The notes beneath the pieces are model-generated. The model was not told the origin of the DNA. It saw only the letters and a list, made by a program, of their open reading frames with translations, and did no database searches. A stretch of DNA of 64,000 bases from Gemmiger formicilis (GTDB lineage Bacteria; Bacillota; Clostridia; Oscillospirales; Ruminococcaceae): contig NZ_FUYF01000002.1 in the NCBI RefSeq assembly GCF_900167555.1, positions 248,001 to 312,000 of the forward strand. Reading direction: 5' to 3'. Made by a program: the position numbers and the translations under genes. Of this stretch, positions 19,180-27,849 are shown one piece after another; position 1 is the stretch's first letter, and every line of letters begins with the position of its first letter.

Positions 19180-20451
19180 ATGGACGATGGCAGTATATTT
19201 ATGATCGTCGCACTGATAATCCTGATCGGTTTGTCTGCATTTTTCTCGGCGGCAGAAACAGCGTATAACTCGCTGAATGAGATCCGCCTGCGGAGCAAGG
19301 CGGAGGACGGCGACGCCAAAGCAGCGCACACGCTGGCGCTGGTTGAGCGCTACGACAGCCTGCTCAGCACCATTCTGATCGGCAATAACATTGTCAATAT
19401 CGGTGCGTCCTCTCTTGCCACCGTGCTGTTTACCCGCCTTGTCGGCGGCGTTTACGGCCCTACCGTCTCGACAATCGTCATGACCCTGCTGGTCTTGGCC
19501 TTTGGCGAAATCACCCCCAAGAGCATGGCCAAGGAAATGCCCGAAACAATGGCCATGGCCTTTGCCCCCGTGCTCAGTGCGCTGGTCACGATTTTCACAC
19601 CGCTGAACGCCCTGTTCGGTGCGTGGAAAAAGTTCCTTGCCAAACGGTTTGATACCGGAGAAAAGGACACCATCACCGAGGGTGAGCTGGTGACCATGGT
19701 CAGCGAGGCCGAGAAGGACGGCGAGCTGACGAACCGCGAGAGTGAGCTGATCCGCAGCGCCATCGAGTTTGACGACGTCGAGGCCCAGGATGTGCTGACC
19801 CCCCGCGTGGATGTTGTGGCCGTGGCCGACGACACCCCGATGGACGAGGTCACCGAGCGCTTTGCCGAGAGCGGCTATTCCCGTCTGCCGGTTTACCACG
19901 ATACGATTGACAATATCATCGGTGTCGTACATGAGAAGGACTGTTTTGCGGCCCTGCAGAAGCATGACAAAAATGTCAAGCTGGAGGACCTGATCGGCCC
20001 GACACTCTACACGACGAGCGTGACCCAGATTTCCGCGCTGCTGCGCACCCTGCGCGAGAGCAAGCACCACATGGCCGTCGTCGTCGACGAGTACGGCGGC
20101 ACGGCGGGCATCATCACGCTGGAGGATATTCTCGAGGAGCTGGTCGGTGAGATTTGGGACGAACACGACGACGTGGTCGAGGACGTCCGCCAGCAGTCCG
20201 ACGGCAGCTGGCTGATCTCCGGCAGCGCCAGTGTTGACGACACCGCCGACGAGCTGGGCATCAAGGAGGACGACGACATTGACGCCGTCGCCATCGGCGG
20301 CCTGGTCCAGGAGAAACTGAGCCGTCTGCCCAAGGTGGGCGATAAGTTCATCTGGGGCGACTTTGACGGCACCGTCACCCGCGCCACGAACCGCCGCGTC
20401 CAGGAGGTCCGCCTGACCCCCCGCAAGGTCCAGGACGAGAACGAGAAGTAA
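19180..20451 (+). CDS. CNNM/CorC-family transmembrane protein (hemolysin family, CBS domains)
   Basis: 423 aa. N-terminal CNNM (DUF21) domain with three to four membrane segments (residues 1 to about 150), two CBS domains (about 205-325, with the [26 protein letters not shown] signature split over the second one), and a C-terminal CorC_HlyC domain. Family members are linked to magnesium and cobalt efflux; the older name hemolysin does not imply a toxin. The Shine-Dalgarno site is weak. Single gene between its own promoter and terminator. Confidence 0.9.
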   Translation: MDDGSIFMIVALIILIGLSAFFSAAETAYNSLNEIRLRSKAEDGDAKAAHTLALVERYDSLLSTILIGNNIVNIGASSLATVLFTRLVGGVYGPTVSTIVMTLLVLAFGEITPKSMAKEMPETMAMAFAPVLSALVTIFTPLNALFGAWKKFLAKRFDTGEKDTITEGELVTMVSEAEKDGELTNRESELIRSAIEFDDVEAQDVLTPRVDVVAVADDTPMDEVTERFAESGYSRLPVYHDTIDNIIGVVHEKDCFAALQKHDKNVKLEDLIGPTLYTTSVTQISALLRTLRESKHHMAVVVDEYGGTAGIITLEDILEELVGEIWDEHDDVVEDVRQQSDGSWLISGSASVDDTADELGIKEDDDIDAVAIGGLVQEKLSRLPKVGDKFIWGDFDGTVTRATNRRVQEVRLTPRKVQDENEK

Positions 20452-20469
20452 ATACCCATAAACCGCACT

Positions 20470-20506
20470 GCGCCCGCCGAGGGAAACCCGGCGGGCGCGT
20501 TTTTTG
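20470..20506 (+). terminator. Intrinsic terminator after the CNNM/CorC gene
   Basis: 10-bp stem GCGCCCGCCG / CGGCGGGCGC (20470-20479, 20489-20498), then GTTTTTT. Confidence 0.95.
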
Positions 20507-20578
20507 TGTAAAATTTTTGGGTCTATCAGCAAATGGACACTCTCTGTCTAAGGCAAAGGCTATACTGAAAGAAACCCT

Positions 20579-20610
20579 GTAGGGGCCAATGCTCGTCATC
20601 GGCCCGCGGG
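20579..20610. repeat. GTAGGGGC-type palindromic repeat, degenerate
   Basis: One unit reading GTAGGGGCC then an imperfect core around ATGCTCGTCAT and GGCCCGC; it abuts the stop codon of the XRE gene. Confidence 0.75.
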
Positions 20611-20967
20611 TCATTTCTCGGCCTCATCCAGCAAGCAACAAACCTGCTCAATCAGCTCCGCTACATGGGCGGCCTGTGCGGGGGAGAGCCGCCGCATACG
20701 GTCGGTCACATGCTGGATAGCCGCAGCACTGTCGAGGTCTGTGTTCGGTTCAGTCAACAAGAGTTCGGTCAGTGTAATGCCCAGCCCATCGCAGATGCGT
20801 TGCAATGTGTTCAGTGTGGGGCTGCGCATCCCGCGCTCCACATGGCCGAGAAACGCAGGGTTCATATCGCAGGAGAGCGCAAGCGATTCTTGGCTTAGGC
20901 CTTGCTTGAGACGCAGATATTTGATTTTTGCGCCAACCTCGCGCGCAAGCCGTGTGTTGTCAGTCAT
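20611..20967 (-). CDS. XRE-family transcriptional regulator
   Basis: 118 aa. HTH_3/Cro-C1 domain at about residues 13-67, with recognition-helix region SQESLALSCDMNPAFLGHVERG. The C-terminal about 45 residues form a helical segment rich in Ala and Gln, with a CCLLDEAEK end. Transcribed divergently from the three-gene AT-rich cassette. GGGAG precedes its ATG, and operator-like inverted repeats overlap both promoters, so it is the probable repressor of itself and of the cassette (inference). Confidence 0.9.
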   Translation of the reverse strand: MTDNTRLAREVGAKIKYLRLKQGLSQESLALSCDMNPAFLGHVERGMRSPTLNTLQRICDGLGITLTELLLTEPNTDLDSAAAIQHVTDRMRRLSPAQAAHVAELIEQVCCLLDEAEK

Positions 20968-20981
20968 GAGATGCTCTCCCT

Positions 20982-20996
20982 ACTTTATGATAGCAT
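20982..20996. promoter_or_regulatory. Operator-like half of a 15-bp inverted repeat (left)
   Basis: ACTTTATGATAGCAT, the exact reverse complement of 21055-21069. It lies 15 bp upstream of the XRE start codon and contains a possible -10 (TATCAT on the minus strand). A 10-bp palindrome AAGTATACTT lies at 21001-21010 beside it. Confidence 0.8.
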
Positions 20997-21035
20997 ATAC
21001 AAGTATACTTTAATGGGATTTAGTAGGAATAACAA

Positions 21036-21069
21036 TTTACAAAAGATAGTGAACATGCTATCATAAAGT
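21036..21069 (+). promoter_or_regulatory. Promoter with overlapping operator (right inverted-repeat half)
   Basis: TTTACA (21036-21041), 17-bp spacer, TATCAT (21059-21064). The -10 sits inside ATGCTATCATAAAGT (21055-21069), the inverted copy of 20982-20996. Binding of the XRE protein here would block transcription of the cassette. A possible second promoter lies downstream: a perfect 14-bp palindrome CAATTTGCAAATTG (21126-21139) overlaps a TTGAGA at 21137. Confidence 0.75.
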
Positions 21070-21209
21070 ATAGAAGTGAATCGTATGTGAAAAATTATAA
21101 CAAAAAAATAGAGAGGATTATTGTGCAATTTGCAAATTGAGATTTATTTCGGGGGGGTATGATAATTTATATGGACGGAAAGTAAAAGTAAGTTGAAAGG
21201 AGTTTATAA

Positions 21210-22058
21210 ATGTTTAACAATTCACTGAAAAAAGAAGCCCTGTCGATTCATGAGAAAGCGTTGAAAGAATATAATCAATCTTATCAAAGGATGACGGATT
21301 GGGCAGAAACACTTTATACACATCGTGTAGAAGCGGAAAACCAAATAAAGAAGATTGAACTCGTCGTCAACAGCATTGCCAATACTCCAAAAGAGTATGA
21401 CACAAAGATGGGGAATGTCCGTCAACAGCTTATAAATTTTCGTAAAACGCGGGAATATGCACAAGAAGCCTATGACGCGGCAGTAAAGGCAGGAACGAAC
21501 ATTGCTGGCGGTGCAGCGGCCGGATTGGGTGTGGCGGCTGTGGCACCAACGGCACTGATGGGGATTGCAACGACATTCGGCACAGCGGCTACCGGAACGG
21601 CAATCAGTGCGTTGTCTGGCGCGGCGGCACAAAAAGCGGCTGTAGCATGGTTGGGACGCACTTTTGCGAGCTTTGCAGTTACAGGCGGAACCGCGGGAAT
21701 GGCAGCGGGAAATGCTTTCCTTGCGCTTGCGGGGCCAGTTGGATGGGGAATTACAGCGGCAAGTACAGGAGTTTCGCTGATTACCATGACGAACAAGAAC
21801 AAGGAAATTGCAGATAAAGCAGTCAGCGAAGCAAAAGAAATCATAAAAGCAAGAGGCTCACTTGATGAAAGCGCAACTAAAATTTTACATCTTTCTATGA
21901 GAACAACTGCAATCGCAAAGCAGTTGCCAATGGAAAGAATAGAGAGCTTTATGAATGCAGATTACAAAAATCTGAGCGGTGAGGACCAGTACTTTCTGGG
22001 ACAAACGGTTGACCTTGTTGAAACACTTTCGGTTTTGTTGAATGAAACAGTCAGCTGA
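21210..22058 (+). CDS. Unknown protein with coiled-coil N-terminus and Gly/Ala-rich hydrophobic core
   Basis: 282 aa, no family recognised. Residues 1-90 are helical and charged (coiled-coil-like). About 95-200 are strongly hydrophobic and rich in small residues, with GxxxG-like spacing (for example AGGAAAGLGVAA and TAGMAAGNAFLALAGPVGWG), a pattern of glycine-zipper membrane insertion. The remainder is helical and polar. First gene of a three-gene cassette after an XRE-controlled promoter, with AAAGGAG before the ATG. Base composition is far lower in GC than the flanks (20 of 60 bases G/C in 21241-21300), suggesting transfer. A pore or membrane-anchored role is only an inference. Confidence 0.75.
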   Translation: MFNNSLKKEALSIHEKALKEYNQSYQRMTDWAETLYTHRVEAENQIKKIELVVNSIANTPKEYDTKMGNVRQQLINFRKTREYAQEAYDAAVKAGTNIAGGAAAGLGVAAVAPTALMGIATTFGTAATGTAISALSGAAAQKAAVAWLGRTFASFAVTGGTAGMAAGNAFLALAGPVGWGITAASTGVSLITMTNKNKEIADKAVSEAKEIIKARGSLDESATKILHLSMRTTAIAKQLPMERIESFMNADYKNLSGEDQYFLGQTVDLVETLSVLLNETVS

Positions 22059-22071
22059 TAAGGAGAAAGCG

Positions 22072-23523
22072 ATGGATGCTGATGCAAAAGAGAGAATTGC
22101 GAAAAGTACGCAAGAACAGGCGGTGGCGGCTTGGACGCATTGGCTGAATGAGGAAGTACAGAAAAAAGTCGATGCAATGCTGGCAGAAGAGGACGGAAAC
22201 TTGGAAAAAGCGCTTGCAGAAATGCAGGAACTAAAAAAGTTTGTGTCTAACCCTGAACATATTTTGGGTGCTGTGCAGACGAAACACGGAGAGGTCGCCG
22301 AGCATGTTCAGGTAAATGTTTCAAATGCTAGAAATTATATGAAAGGGCTGGCGGCAGAATATACATTTGAGGGTGTCGGAAGAACGGCACCGGAAGATTA
22401 TTTGAAAAACGGTGCACAGATACAGTCGAAATTTTACAACGGTGCAAAGCACACGATGGAGGCAGTAAAAGGGCATCTTGATAAGTACCCTGATTTTGTA
22501 AAAAATGGCGGAAGCTATGACATTCCGCAGGATCAGTATAATGCAATCGTTCGGGTGCTGAATTTGCAGAAGGAAAGCCCATCATCTCTCAGTAAAGAAC
22601 AATGGAGACTGGCAGAAGCGGCAAAGCAATTCCAACAGGATACAGGGCTGAACTTTGGAAGAGATGTTTCGCCGGCGATTGCGGATTATTCGGATGTACA
22701 ACTGGGGAAAATTGATGATACCATCCGAAAAGAAGAACAGTCTCTGCACAAAACAGACCAAGAAAAGCGTGCGGAAATTTATGAGCAGGGAAAACCGAAC
22801 TTCAAGCAGGGCGCACAAGCGGCAGGTGTCGGTGCGGTGTTGGAGGGCGGAATGGCCTTCTGCCTTGAAATTGCGAGAAAGTGTAAGGAGGGTAAGAAAC
22901 TTCAAAATTTTACAGAGGAAGATTGGTGCGAAATCGGTAAAAAGACCGGCTATGGAACCGTTAAGGGCGGCATTCGAGGCGCGGCGGTCTACCTGCTGTC
23001 CAACTTTACCGTTACGCCCGAAAATGTGGCGTCTGCTTATGTGACTGCCGTTTTTGGCGTTGGGGAGCAGCTGAACGCGTACCGTACAGGGAAAATCACA
23101 CAAGAAGATTTCCTGATTAACAGTGAGACGCTCTGCCTAGATGTTACGGTAAGTGCGATTGCGTCTATCGTGGGCCAGACGGTTATTCCGGTGCCTATAT
23201 TGGGGGCACTGGTTGGTAATGTGGCAGGCGAGTATGTATATGAGATTTGCAAACAATACAACGCAGAAAAAGAACAGAAACTTGTCAGCACATATAGATT
23301 GCAGATGGCAGAACTTGGAACGGAGATAAACCTGCGGTGCATTGCGTTTGCCAACGAAACCATGAAAAAGACGAAAGAGTTCGAATCGCTGGTGGACATA
23401 GCTTTTGATGAAGATGTGAATATCGCGTTTGAAGGCGCGATAAAGCTTGCTCGAAGTGCAGGTGTAAAAGAAGAAAAAATTCTGAAAACAAAGGCAGATA
23501 TTGACGCATATTTCTTGAATTGA
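22072..23523 (+). CDS. Unknown large helical protein with hydrophobic glycine-rich middle
   Basis: 483 aa, no family recognised. I start at 22072 (MDADAKERIAKS) because AAGGAG lies 8 nt upstream; an ATG at 22042 would overlap the previous gene and lacks a site. Residues 1-240 are polar, mostly helical and Lys/Glu/Gln-rich. About 250-375 alternate hydrophobic and Gly-rich segments (AAGVGAVLEGGMAFCLEIA, then a stretch ending VPILGALVGNVAGEYVYEI) that could enter or lie on a membrane. The C-terminal 110 residues are helical. No P-loop, nuclease or protease motif was found. Spaced 13 nt from both neighbours, so one transcript is likely. Confidence 0.75.
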   Translation: MDADAKERIAKSTQEQAVAAWTHWLNEEVQKKVDAMLAEEDGNLEKALAEMQELKKFVSNPEHILGAVQTKHGEVAEHVQVNVSNARNYMKGLAAEYTFEGVGRTAPEDYLKNGAQIQSKFYNGAKHTMEAVKGHLDKYPDFVKNGGSYDIPQDQYNAIVRVLNLQKESPSSLSKEQWRLAEAAKQFQQDTGLNFGRDVSPAIADYSDVQLGKIDDTIRKEEQSLHKTDQEKRAEIYEQGKPNFKQGAQAAGVGAVLEGGMAFCLEIARKCKEGKKLQNFTEEDWCEIGKKTGYGTVKGGIRGAAVYLLSNFTVTPENVASAYVTAVFGVGEQLNAYRTGKITQEDFLINSETLCLDVTVSAIASIVGQTVIPVPILGALVGNVAGEYVYEICKQYNAEKEQKLVSTYRLQMAELGTEINLRCIAFANETMKKTKEFESLVDIAFDEDVNIAFEGAIKLARSAGVKEEKILKTKADIDAYFLN

Positions 23524-23536
23524 AAGGAAAACAATC

Positions 23537-24034
23537 ATGGATTTGAATAAGGAATTAAGAGAACTGGAACTGACAGAACTGAACGAAAAGGCAGAAAATG
23601 CTGTGGCGGTTGCTGTAGCATCTACGGCAGTAACGGGCTTTGTGCCTATCCCGTTTGCCGATGCCCCGCTTTTGATTGCCCAGCAGGTAGGACTGATGGC
23701 GTCGATTTGCGCCATTTATAAAATTGACATTGAAAAAGACGGCCTGAAAATGTTGGCAACTGCCGCCATCGGTGCAGGCGGGGCTGTGGTTGTGGGCAAG
23801 ACACTGGCAACGAATCTGCTGAAAATGATTCCGGGCATTGGCACTGCGGCGGGAGGAGTAGTTTCCGGCGGTACAGCTGGTGTGGTGACGCTGGCAATGG
23901 GAAAAGCATTTATTGAAGTGTGCAAGATGGTTAAGGTCGGAAAATTGAGCGAGGCGGATTTGACATCTTCCAAGGGTACGGAAATTATGAAACAACAATT
24001 CCGTGAACAACTGACGAAAGCAAAGAAAAAGTAA
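23537..24034 (+). CDS. Stand-alone DUF697 (YcjF-type) membrane protein
   Basis: 165 aa. The DUF697 pattern covers residues about 18-132: FVPIPFADAPLLIAQQVGLM, then IYKIDIEK, then NLLKMIPGIGTAAGGVVSGG and MGKAFIEV. In most known proteins this domain is fused to an Era-like GTPase; here no GTPase domain is present and none is encoded in the cassette. The string GAVVVGKT (82-89) matches a Walker A pattern by spacing but lies in the hydrophobic segment, so I do not treat it as a nucleotide site. Last gene of the XRE-controlled cassette. Confidence 0.85.
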   Translation: MDLNKELRELELTELNEKAENAVAVAVASTAVTGFVPIPFADAPLLIAQQVGLMASICAIYKIDIEKDGLKMLATAAIGAGGAVVVGKTLATNLLKMIPGIGTAAGGVVSGGTAGVVTLAMGKAFIEVCKMVKVGKLSEADLTSSKGTEIMKQQFREQLTKAKKK

Positions 24035-24039
24035 ACGGA

Positions 24040-24067
24040 AAGCGGCATCGGTCAGGTGCCGCTTTTT
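24040..24067 (+). terminator. Terminator of the XRE-controlled cassette
   Basis: AAGCGGCA / TGCCGCTT stem (24040-24047, 24057-24064) running into TTTTT, 6 nt after the DUF697 stop codon. Confidence 0.9.
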
Positions 24068-24329
24068 ATGTGGTGAGAATATTAGAAAGTGTTATGGAAT
24101 ACTGTGAAGATCATAGTTTGCAAATTTTTTGTAAAATCCGCCAGAATTTTTTGCTACTTGCGTGGCTTACAATGTTTAAACCGCGGAAAATGTCGAAAAT
24201 GCAGAAATTCTTGCCTTGCAGGGCTGATTTTATGCCGCCGCTGTGCTACAATACTAGTAAATGGGGCATTGCGGCACGCCGCGCCCCTGTGGTATTGACA
24301 ACACAAGATGGAAGTAAGGAGTACCTGTA
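24068..24329 (+). promoter_or_regulatory. Intergenic region with the promoter of the PRPP synthetase gene
   Basis: AT-rich region with no convincing gene. An extended -10, TGTGC-TACAAT (TACAAT at 24247-24252), fits the recurrent promoter type of this genome, but the -35 (CTGATT at 24224) is poor. The 78-nt leader has no obvious structure. Confidence 0.6.
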
Positions 24330-25502
24330 ATGGCTGAACAGAATCTTGGCCCGCGTGATTTCTTTGCCAAAGAGGACGCAATCGCCGATCTCGGTCTGAT
24401 TGCCTGTCCCGGCGCAGAGGAGCTTTGCAAACTCGTTGACAGTCACCTCGTCCGCTGGGCGCGCGAGGTCGGCAACACGGATGTCGACAGCTTCATCATC
24501 CCGTCCGACTGCCCGCGTTTCCAGTCCGGCGACGCAAAGGGTCTCGTCAAGGCGTCCACCCGCGGCGACGACCTGTATATCTTCGTCGATCCGGGCAACT
24601 ACAGCGTTACCTATCAGTTGTTCGGGTATGAGAACCATCTCTCCCCGGACGATCACTTCCAGAACCTGATGCGTCTGATCCAGGCCGTTGCAGGCCGCGC
24701 CCACCGCATCAGCGTCATCATGCCCAGCCTGTACGGCGGCCGCCAGCATCGCCGCGTCAGCCGTGAGAGCCTGGACTGCGCCTTTGCGCTGCAGCAGCTG
24801 CGCGACGTCGGTGTCAAGAACATCATCACCTTTGACGCCCATGACCCCCGCGTTATGAACGCCGTGCCCACCATGAGCTTCGACAACGTCATGCCCACCT
24901 ATCAGGTGCTCAAGTGCCTGCTGCATCATGTGCCGGACGTTTCCTTCCACAAGGATAACTTCATGATCGTCTCTCCCGACGAGGGCGCCATGAACCGCAA
25001 CATGTATTATTCCAGCGTGCTGGGCTGCAACCTGGGCATGTTCTACAAGCGCCGCGACTACAGCCGCATCGTCAACGGCCGCAACCCCATCGTCGCCCAT
25101 GAGTATCTGGGCGAGAGCGTTGAGGGCAAGGACGTCTTTATCGCCGACGACATCATCGCCTCCGGCGAGTCCATGCTGGACATCGCCTACGAGCTGAAGA
25201 TGCGCGGCGCCCGCAACATCTTCACCTGCTGCACCTTCCCGCTGTTCACCGCCGGTCTGGAGAAGTTCGACAAGGCCTACAACGACGGCATCATCAAGGC
25301 CGTTCTGGGCACGAACCTGACCTACCGCAAGCCGGAACTGCTGGAGCGCGAGTGGTACTACGACGTCGACGTCTCGAAGTATACCGCCTACTTCATCGCG
25401 GCCATCAACCACGACAAGAGCGTTTCCTCCATCATTGACCCGATGACCAAGATCCGCACACTGCTGGACAAGCACGGCATCCCCATGGGCGGCGAGCAGT
25501 AA
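24330..25502 (+). CDS. prs: Ribose-phosphate pyrophosphokinase (long form)
   Basis: 390 aa. Makes PRPP from ribose 5-phosphate and ATP, feeding purine, pyrimidine, His, Trp and NAD synthesis. Longer than the common 310-320 aa form. The ATP-binding segment YGGRQHRR (135-142), the TFDAHDPRV region (167-175) and the PRPP-binding loop VFIADDIIASGESML (269-283) are visible; the loop has ASGES where the short form has DTGGT, as in the long clostridial subfamily. AAGGAG precedes the ATG. Terminator 16 nt downstream. Confidence 0.93.
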   Translation: MAEQNLGPRDFFAKEDAIADLGLIACPGAEELCKLVDSHLVRWAREVGNTDVDSFIIPSDCPRFQSGDAKGLVKASTRGDDLYIFVDPGNYSVTYQLFGYENHLSPDDHFQNLMRLIQAVAGRAHRISVIMPSLYGGRQHRRVSRESLDCAFALQQLRDVGVKNIITFDAHDPRVMNAVPTMSFDNVMPTYQVLKCLLHHVPDVSFHKDNFMIVSPDEGAMNRNMYYSSVLGCNLGMFYKRRDYSRIVNGRNPIVAHEYLGESVEGKDVFIADDIIASGESMLDIAYELKMRGARNIFTCCTFPLFTAGLEKFDKAYNDGIIKAVLGTNLTYRKPELLEREWYYDVDVSKYTAYFIAAINHDKSVSSIIDPMTKIRTLLDKHGIPMGGEQ

Positions 25503-25517
25503 TCATGATTTTCCTTC

Positions 25518-25544
25518 GGTCCGCCTTGGCGGGCCGAATTTTGT
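25518..25544 (+). terminator. Terminator after prs
   Basis: CGGTCCGCC / GGCGGGCCG stem (25518-25537, one G-T pair) followed by AATTTTG. It lies directly before the murD -35 element. Confidence 0.75.
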
Positions 25545-25573
25545 TGCAGAAATACGGCATTTTGTATATAATA
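25545..25573 (+). promoter_or_regulatory. Sigma-A promoter of murD
   Basis: TTGCAG (25545-25550), 17-bp spacer, TATAAT (25568-25573). Confidence 0.85.
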
Positions 25574-25605
25574 GAAGTAGAAACTACGCCAGAGGAGAGA
25601 TATTT

Positions 25606-27003
25606 ATGCTGCCGATCCAACAGCTGCAAGAGCTTATTCAGGGCAAAAAGGTTGCCTTTATCGGTGCGGGCGTCAGCCACAAGCGCTGCATTGAGCAGTT
25701 TGTCGAGCTGGGCGCGCAGGTCACGCTCTGCGACCAGAAAAAGAGCCTGGACGACTTCGGCGACTACGCCGACACGCTGCGCCGCCTGAAGGTGAATTTG
25801 AGTCTGGGCGAGCATTATACCGACGGCTTCGCCGGCCAGGACATCATCATGCGCACGCCGGGCTATGAGTACTACAAGCCCGCACTGCAGGCCGCGCTGA
25901 AAGCCGGTGCAATGGTCACGAGCGAGGTGGAGCTTTTCTTTGAGTTTTGCCCCTGCGAGATCGTGGCCGTGACCGGCTCCGATGGCAAGACCACGACGAC
26001 GACGCTGATCTCCAAGATGTTCGAGGCTGCGGGCCGCAAGGTCTTTTTGGGCGGCAACATCGGTGCGGCGCTGCTGCCCCAGCTGGCCGACGTGACCTCC
26101 GACGCCGTGGCCGTCGTCGAGCTGTCCAGCTTCCAGCTCATCAGCATGCGCCGCAGCCCGAAGGTGGCCGTCGTCACGAACGTGACCCCCAACCACCTCG
26201 ACCACCACAAGGATATGCAGGAGTACATCGACGCCAAGCGCAACATTCTGCTGTGGCAGACCCCGCCCTGCCGTGCCGTGCTGGGCTTTGAGAACGACAT
26301 CACCCGCGGCATGGAGAAGGACTGCAAGGGTGAGCAGGTCTGGTTCACCCGCCTGCACGAGACCGACAGGGGCGCGTTCCTGCGCGAGAGCGACGACACG
26401 CTCTGCTATGCCGAGAACGGGGTTGTGACGCCGATCCTGCCCCGCAAGGAGATTCAACTGCGCGGCCTCCACAATGTGGAAAACCTGCTGGCCGCCTGCG
26501 CTGCCGTCTGGGGCCGCGTGCCCATCGAGGCCATGCGTCAGGTCGGCTCGACCTTCACCGGCGTCGAGCACCGCATTGAGCCGGTCCGCACGCTGGACGG
26601 CGTGACCTACTACAATGACTCCATCGCGTCCAGCCCCACGCGCACGATTGCGGGTCTGCGCAGTTTTGACCAGAAGATCATCCTGATCGCGGGCGGCTAC
26701 GACAAAAAGATCCCCTATGAGCCGCTGGCCCCGGAGGTTCTCGCCCACGTCAAGACGCTGGTGCTGATGGGCGCTACCGGCCCCCGCATCGAGAAGGCCG
26801 TCCGCGAGTGCGATGGCTTTGCCGAGAGCGGCCTGACCATCCTGCACGCCGACAGTATGCAGCACGCCGTCGAGCTGGCGCGCGGTGCCGCCAAACCGGG
26901 CGATGTCGTCAGTCTCTCGCCCGCCTCCGCGTCGTTTGACTTGTACCCGAATTTTGAGGTCAGAGGACGGGATTATAAGAATATCGTGAAGAATTTGAAG
27001 TAA
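25606..27003 (+). CDS. murD: UDP-N-acetylmuramoylalanine--D-glutamate ligase
   Basis: 465 aa Mur ligase; adds D-Glu to UDP-MurNAc-L-Ala in peptidoglycan synthesis in the cytoplasm. N-terminal Rossmann-like domain (VAFIGAGVSHKRC), central ATPase with P-loop GSDGKTTTT (124-132), the NHLDHHKDMQEY motif, and C-terminal domain with YNDSIASSPTRTIAGL. RBS AGAGGAGAG before the ATG. It stands apart from other mur genes. Confidence 0.95.
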   Translation: MLPIQQLQELIQGKKVAFIGAGVSHKRCIEQFVELGAQVTLCDQKKSLDDFGDYADTLRRLKVNLSLGEHYTDGFAGQDIIMRTPGYEYYKPALQAALKAGAMVTSEVELFFEFCPCEIVAVTGSDGKTTTTTLISKMFEAAGRKVFLGGNIGAALLPQLADVTSDAVAVVELSSFQLISMRRSPKVAVVTNVTPNHLDHHKDMQEYIDAKRNILLWQTPPCRAVLGFENDITRGMEKDCKGEQVWFTRLHETDRGAFLRESDDTLCYAENGVVTPILPRKEIQLRGLHNVENLLAACAAVWGRVPIEAMRQVGSTFTGVEHRIEPVRTLDGVTYYNDSIASSPTRTIAGLRSFDQKIILIAGGYDKKIPYEPLAPEVLAHVKTLVLMGATGPRIEKAVRECDGFAESGLTILHADSMQHAVELARGAAKPGDVVSLSPASASFDLYPNFEVRGRDYKNIVKNLK

Positions 27004-27063
27004 GCGGCTGAAGGGCTCTGCCGCCTGCCCGCCACCCGCAACTTGACCCGAAAAAGGACCCCT

Positions 27064-27849
27064 ATGATTCAATCCGCTTCCACCTCCGAGCTTCAAACCG
27101 AATTTCTCCGCCGTATCGCCCACAAGCCCTACTTTGAAGCCACCCTCGGCACGCACCTGCACCTGTTCGGCAGCCACCCTGCCAGCGGGTGGGCGTTCTA
27201 CCTGCTGCCCGGCTCCGCGGTGCTGGAGCTGCGCGGCGGGTCGGCGGTGCTCTGCGGTGCGCTGCCCGGCGGGGAAGCGGGGGAGGACGCCCGGGAGGAA
27301 TTGACGGGCTTTCTCCGCTTTCTGCACGCCGACACCCTGCGAACCGAGCACCCGCTGACCCTGCCCGGCTGGCAGCCCGCCGCGCCGCTGACGCTGTGGG
27401 AGCTGCCAAAGGGCCGTGCCCTGCCGCTGCCGCCCGCGCCCCCGGCGGAGCTTGTCCCGGACAAAGCGCCGTCGATGCTGCCGGTCAGCCGCCTTGTCTT
27501 TGCCGAGAGCGACGCCGAGGCCGACGAGTTCTACTCCGCGGCCTGCACGGCGCTGGCCCACGGGGTGGGCACCTGCCGCGCGCTGCTGCACAACGGCAGA
27601 CCCGTCTGCACGGTGGGCTGCTACGAGCAGAGCGATACCGAGAGCTACATGGCCGCGGGCGTGACCGACCCCGCGTGGCAGGGCAGGGGGCTGGCGCGGT
27701 ATTTGATTGTCGGGCTGGCGAATGAGCTGACCGCCGAACGCGCGGTGCGGTTCGCCTGTTTCCCGGCGCTGTGCGGCTTTTATGCACAGCTTGGATTTTT
27801 ACAAATCGGCAAAATTCAACATTATACTACAGATTGGAATACTACATGA
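27064..27849 (+). CDS. GNAT-family N-acetyltransferase
   Basis: 261 aa. The C-terminal 100 residues carry a GNAT fold: VGCYEQSDTESYMAAGVTDP then the acetyl-CoA loop QGRGLARYL, then FPALCGFYAQLGF. The N-terminal about 140 residues are Pro/Leu-rich without an identifiable domain. ATG at 27064 chosen because AAGGA lies just upstream. Substrate unknown. Its stop overlaps the next start (ATGA). Confidence 0.85.
   Translation: MIQSASTSELQTEFLRRIAHKPYFEATLGTHLHLFGSHPASGWAFYLLPGSAVLELRGGSAVLCGALPGGEAGEDAREELTGFLRFLHADTLRTEHPLTLPGWQPAAPLTLWELPKGRALPLPPAPPAELVPDKAPSMLPVSRLVFAESDAEADEFYSAACTALAHGVGTCRALLHNGRPVCTVGCYEQSDTESYMAAGVTDPAWQGRGLARYLIVGLANELTAERAVRFACFPALCGFYAQLGFLQIGKIQHYTTDWNTT

Noticed and set aside
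23780-23803. Walker A-like string GAVVVGKT in the DUF697 protein
   Set aside because: It lies within a hydrophobic segment typical of DUF697 and there is no Walker B, G-domain strand order or other GTPase motif.
24070-24330. 86-codon frame upstream of prs
   Set aside because: It runs across the terminator tail and the prs promoter, starts with GTG without a ribosome site, and resembles no protein.
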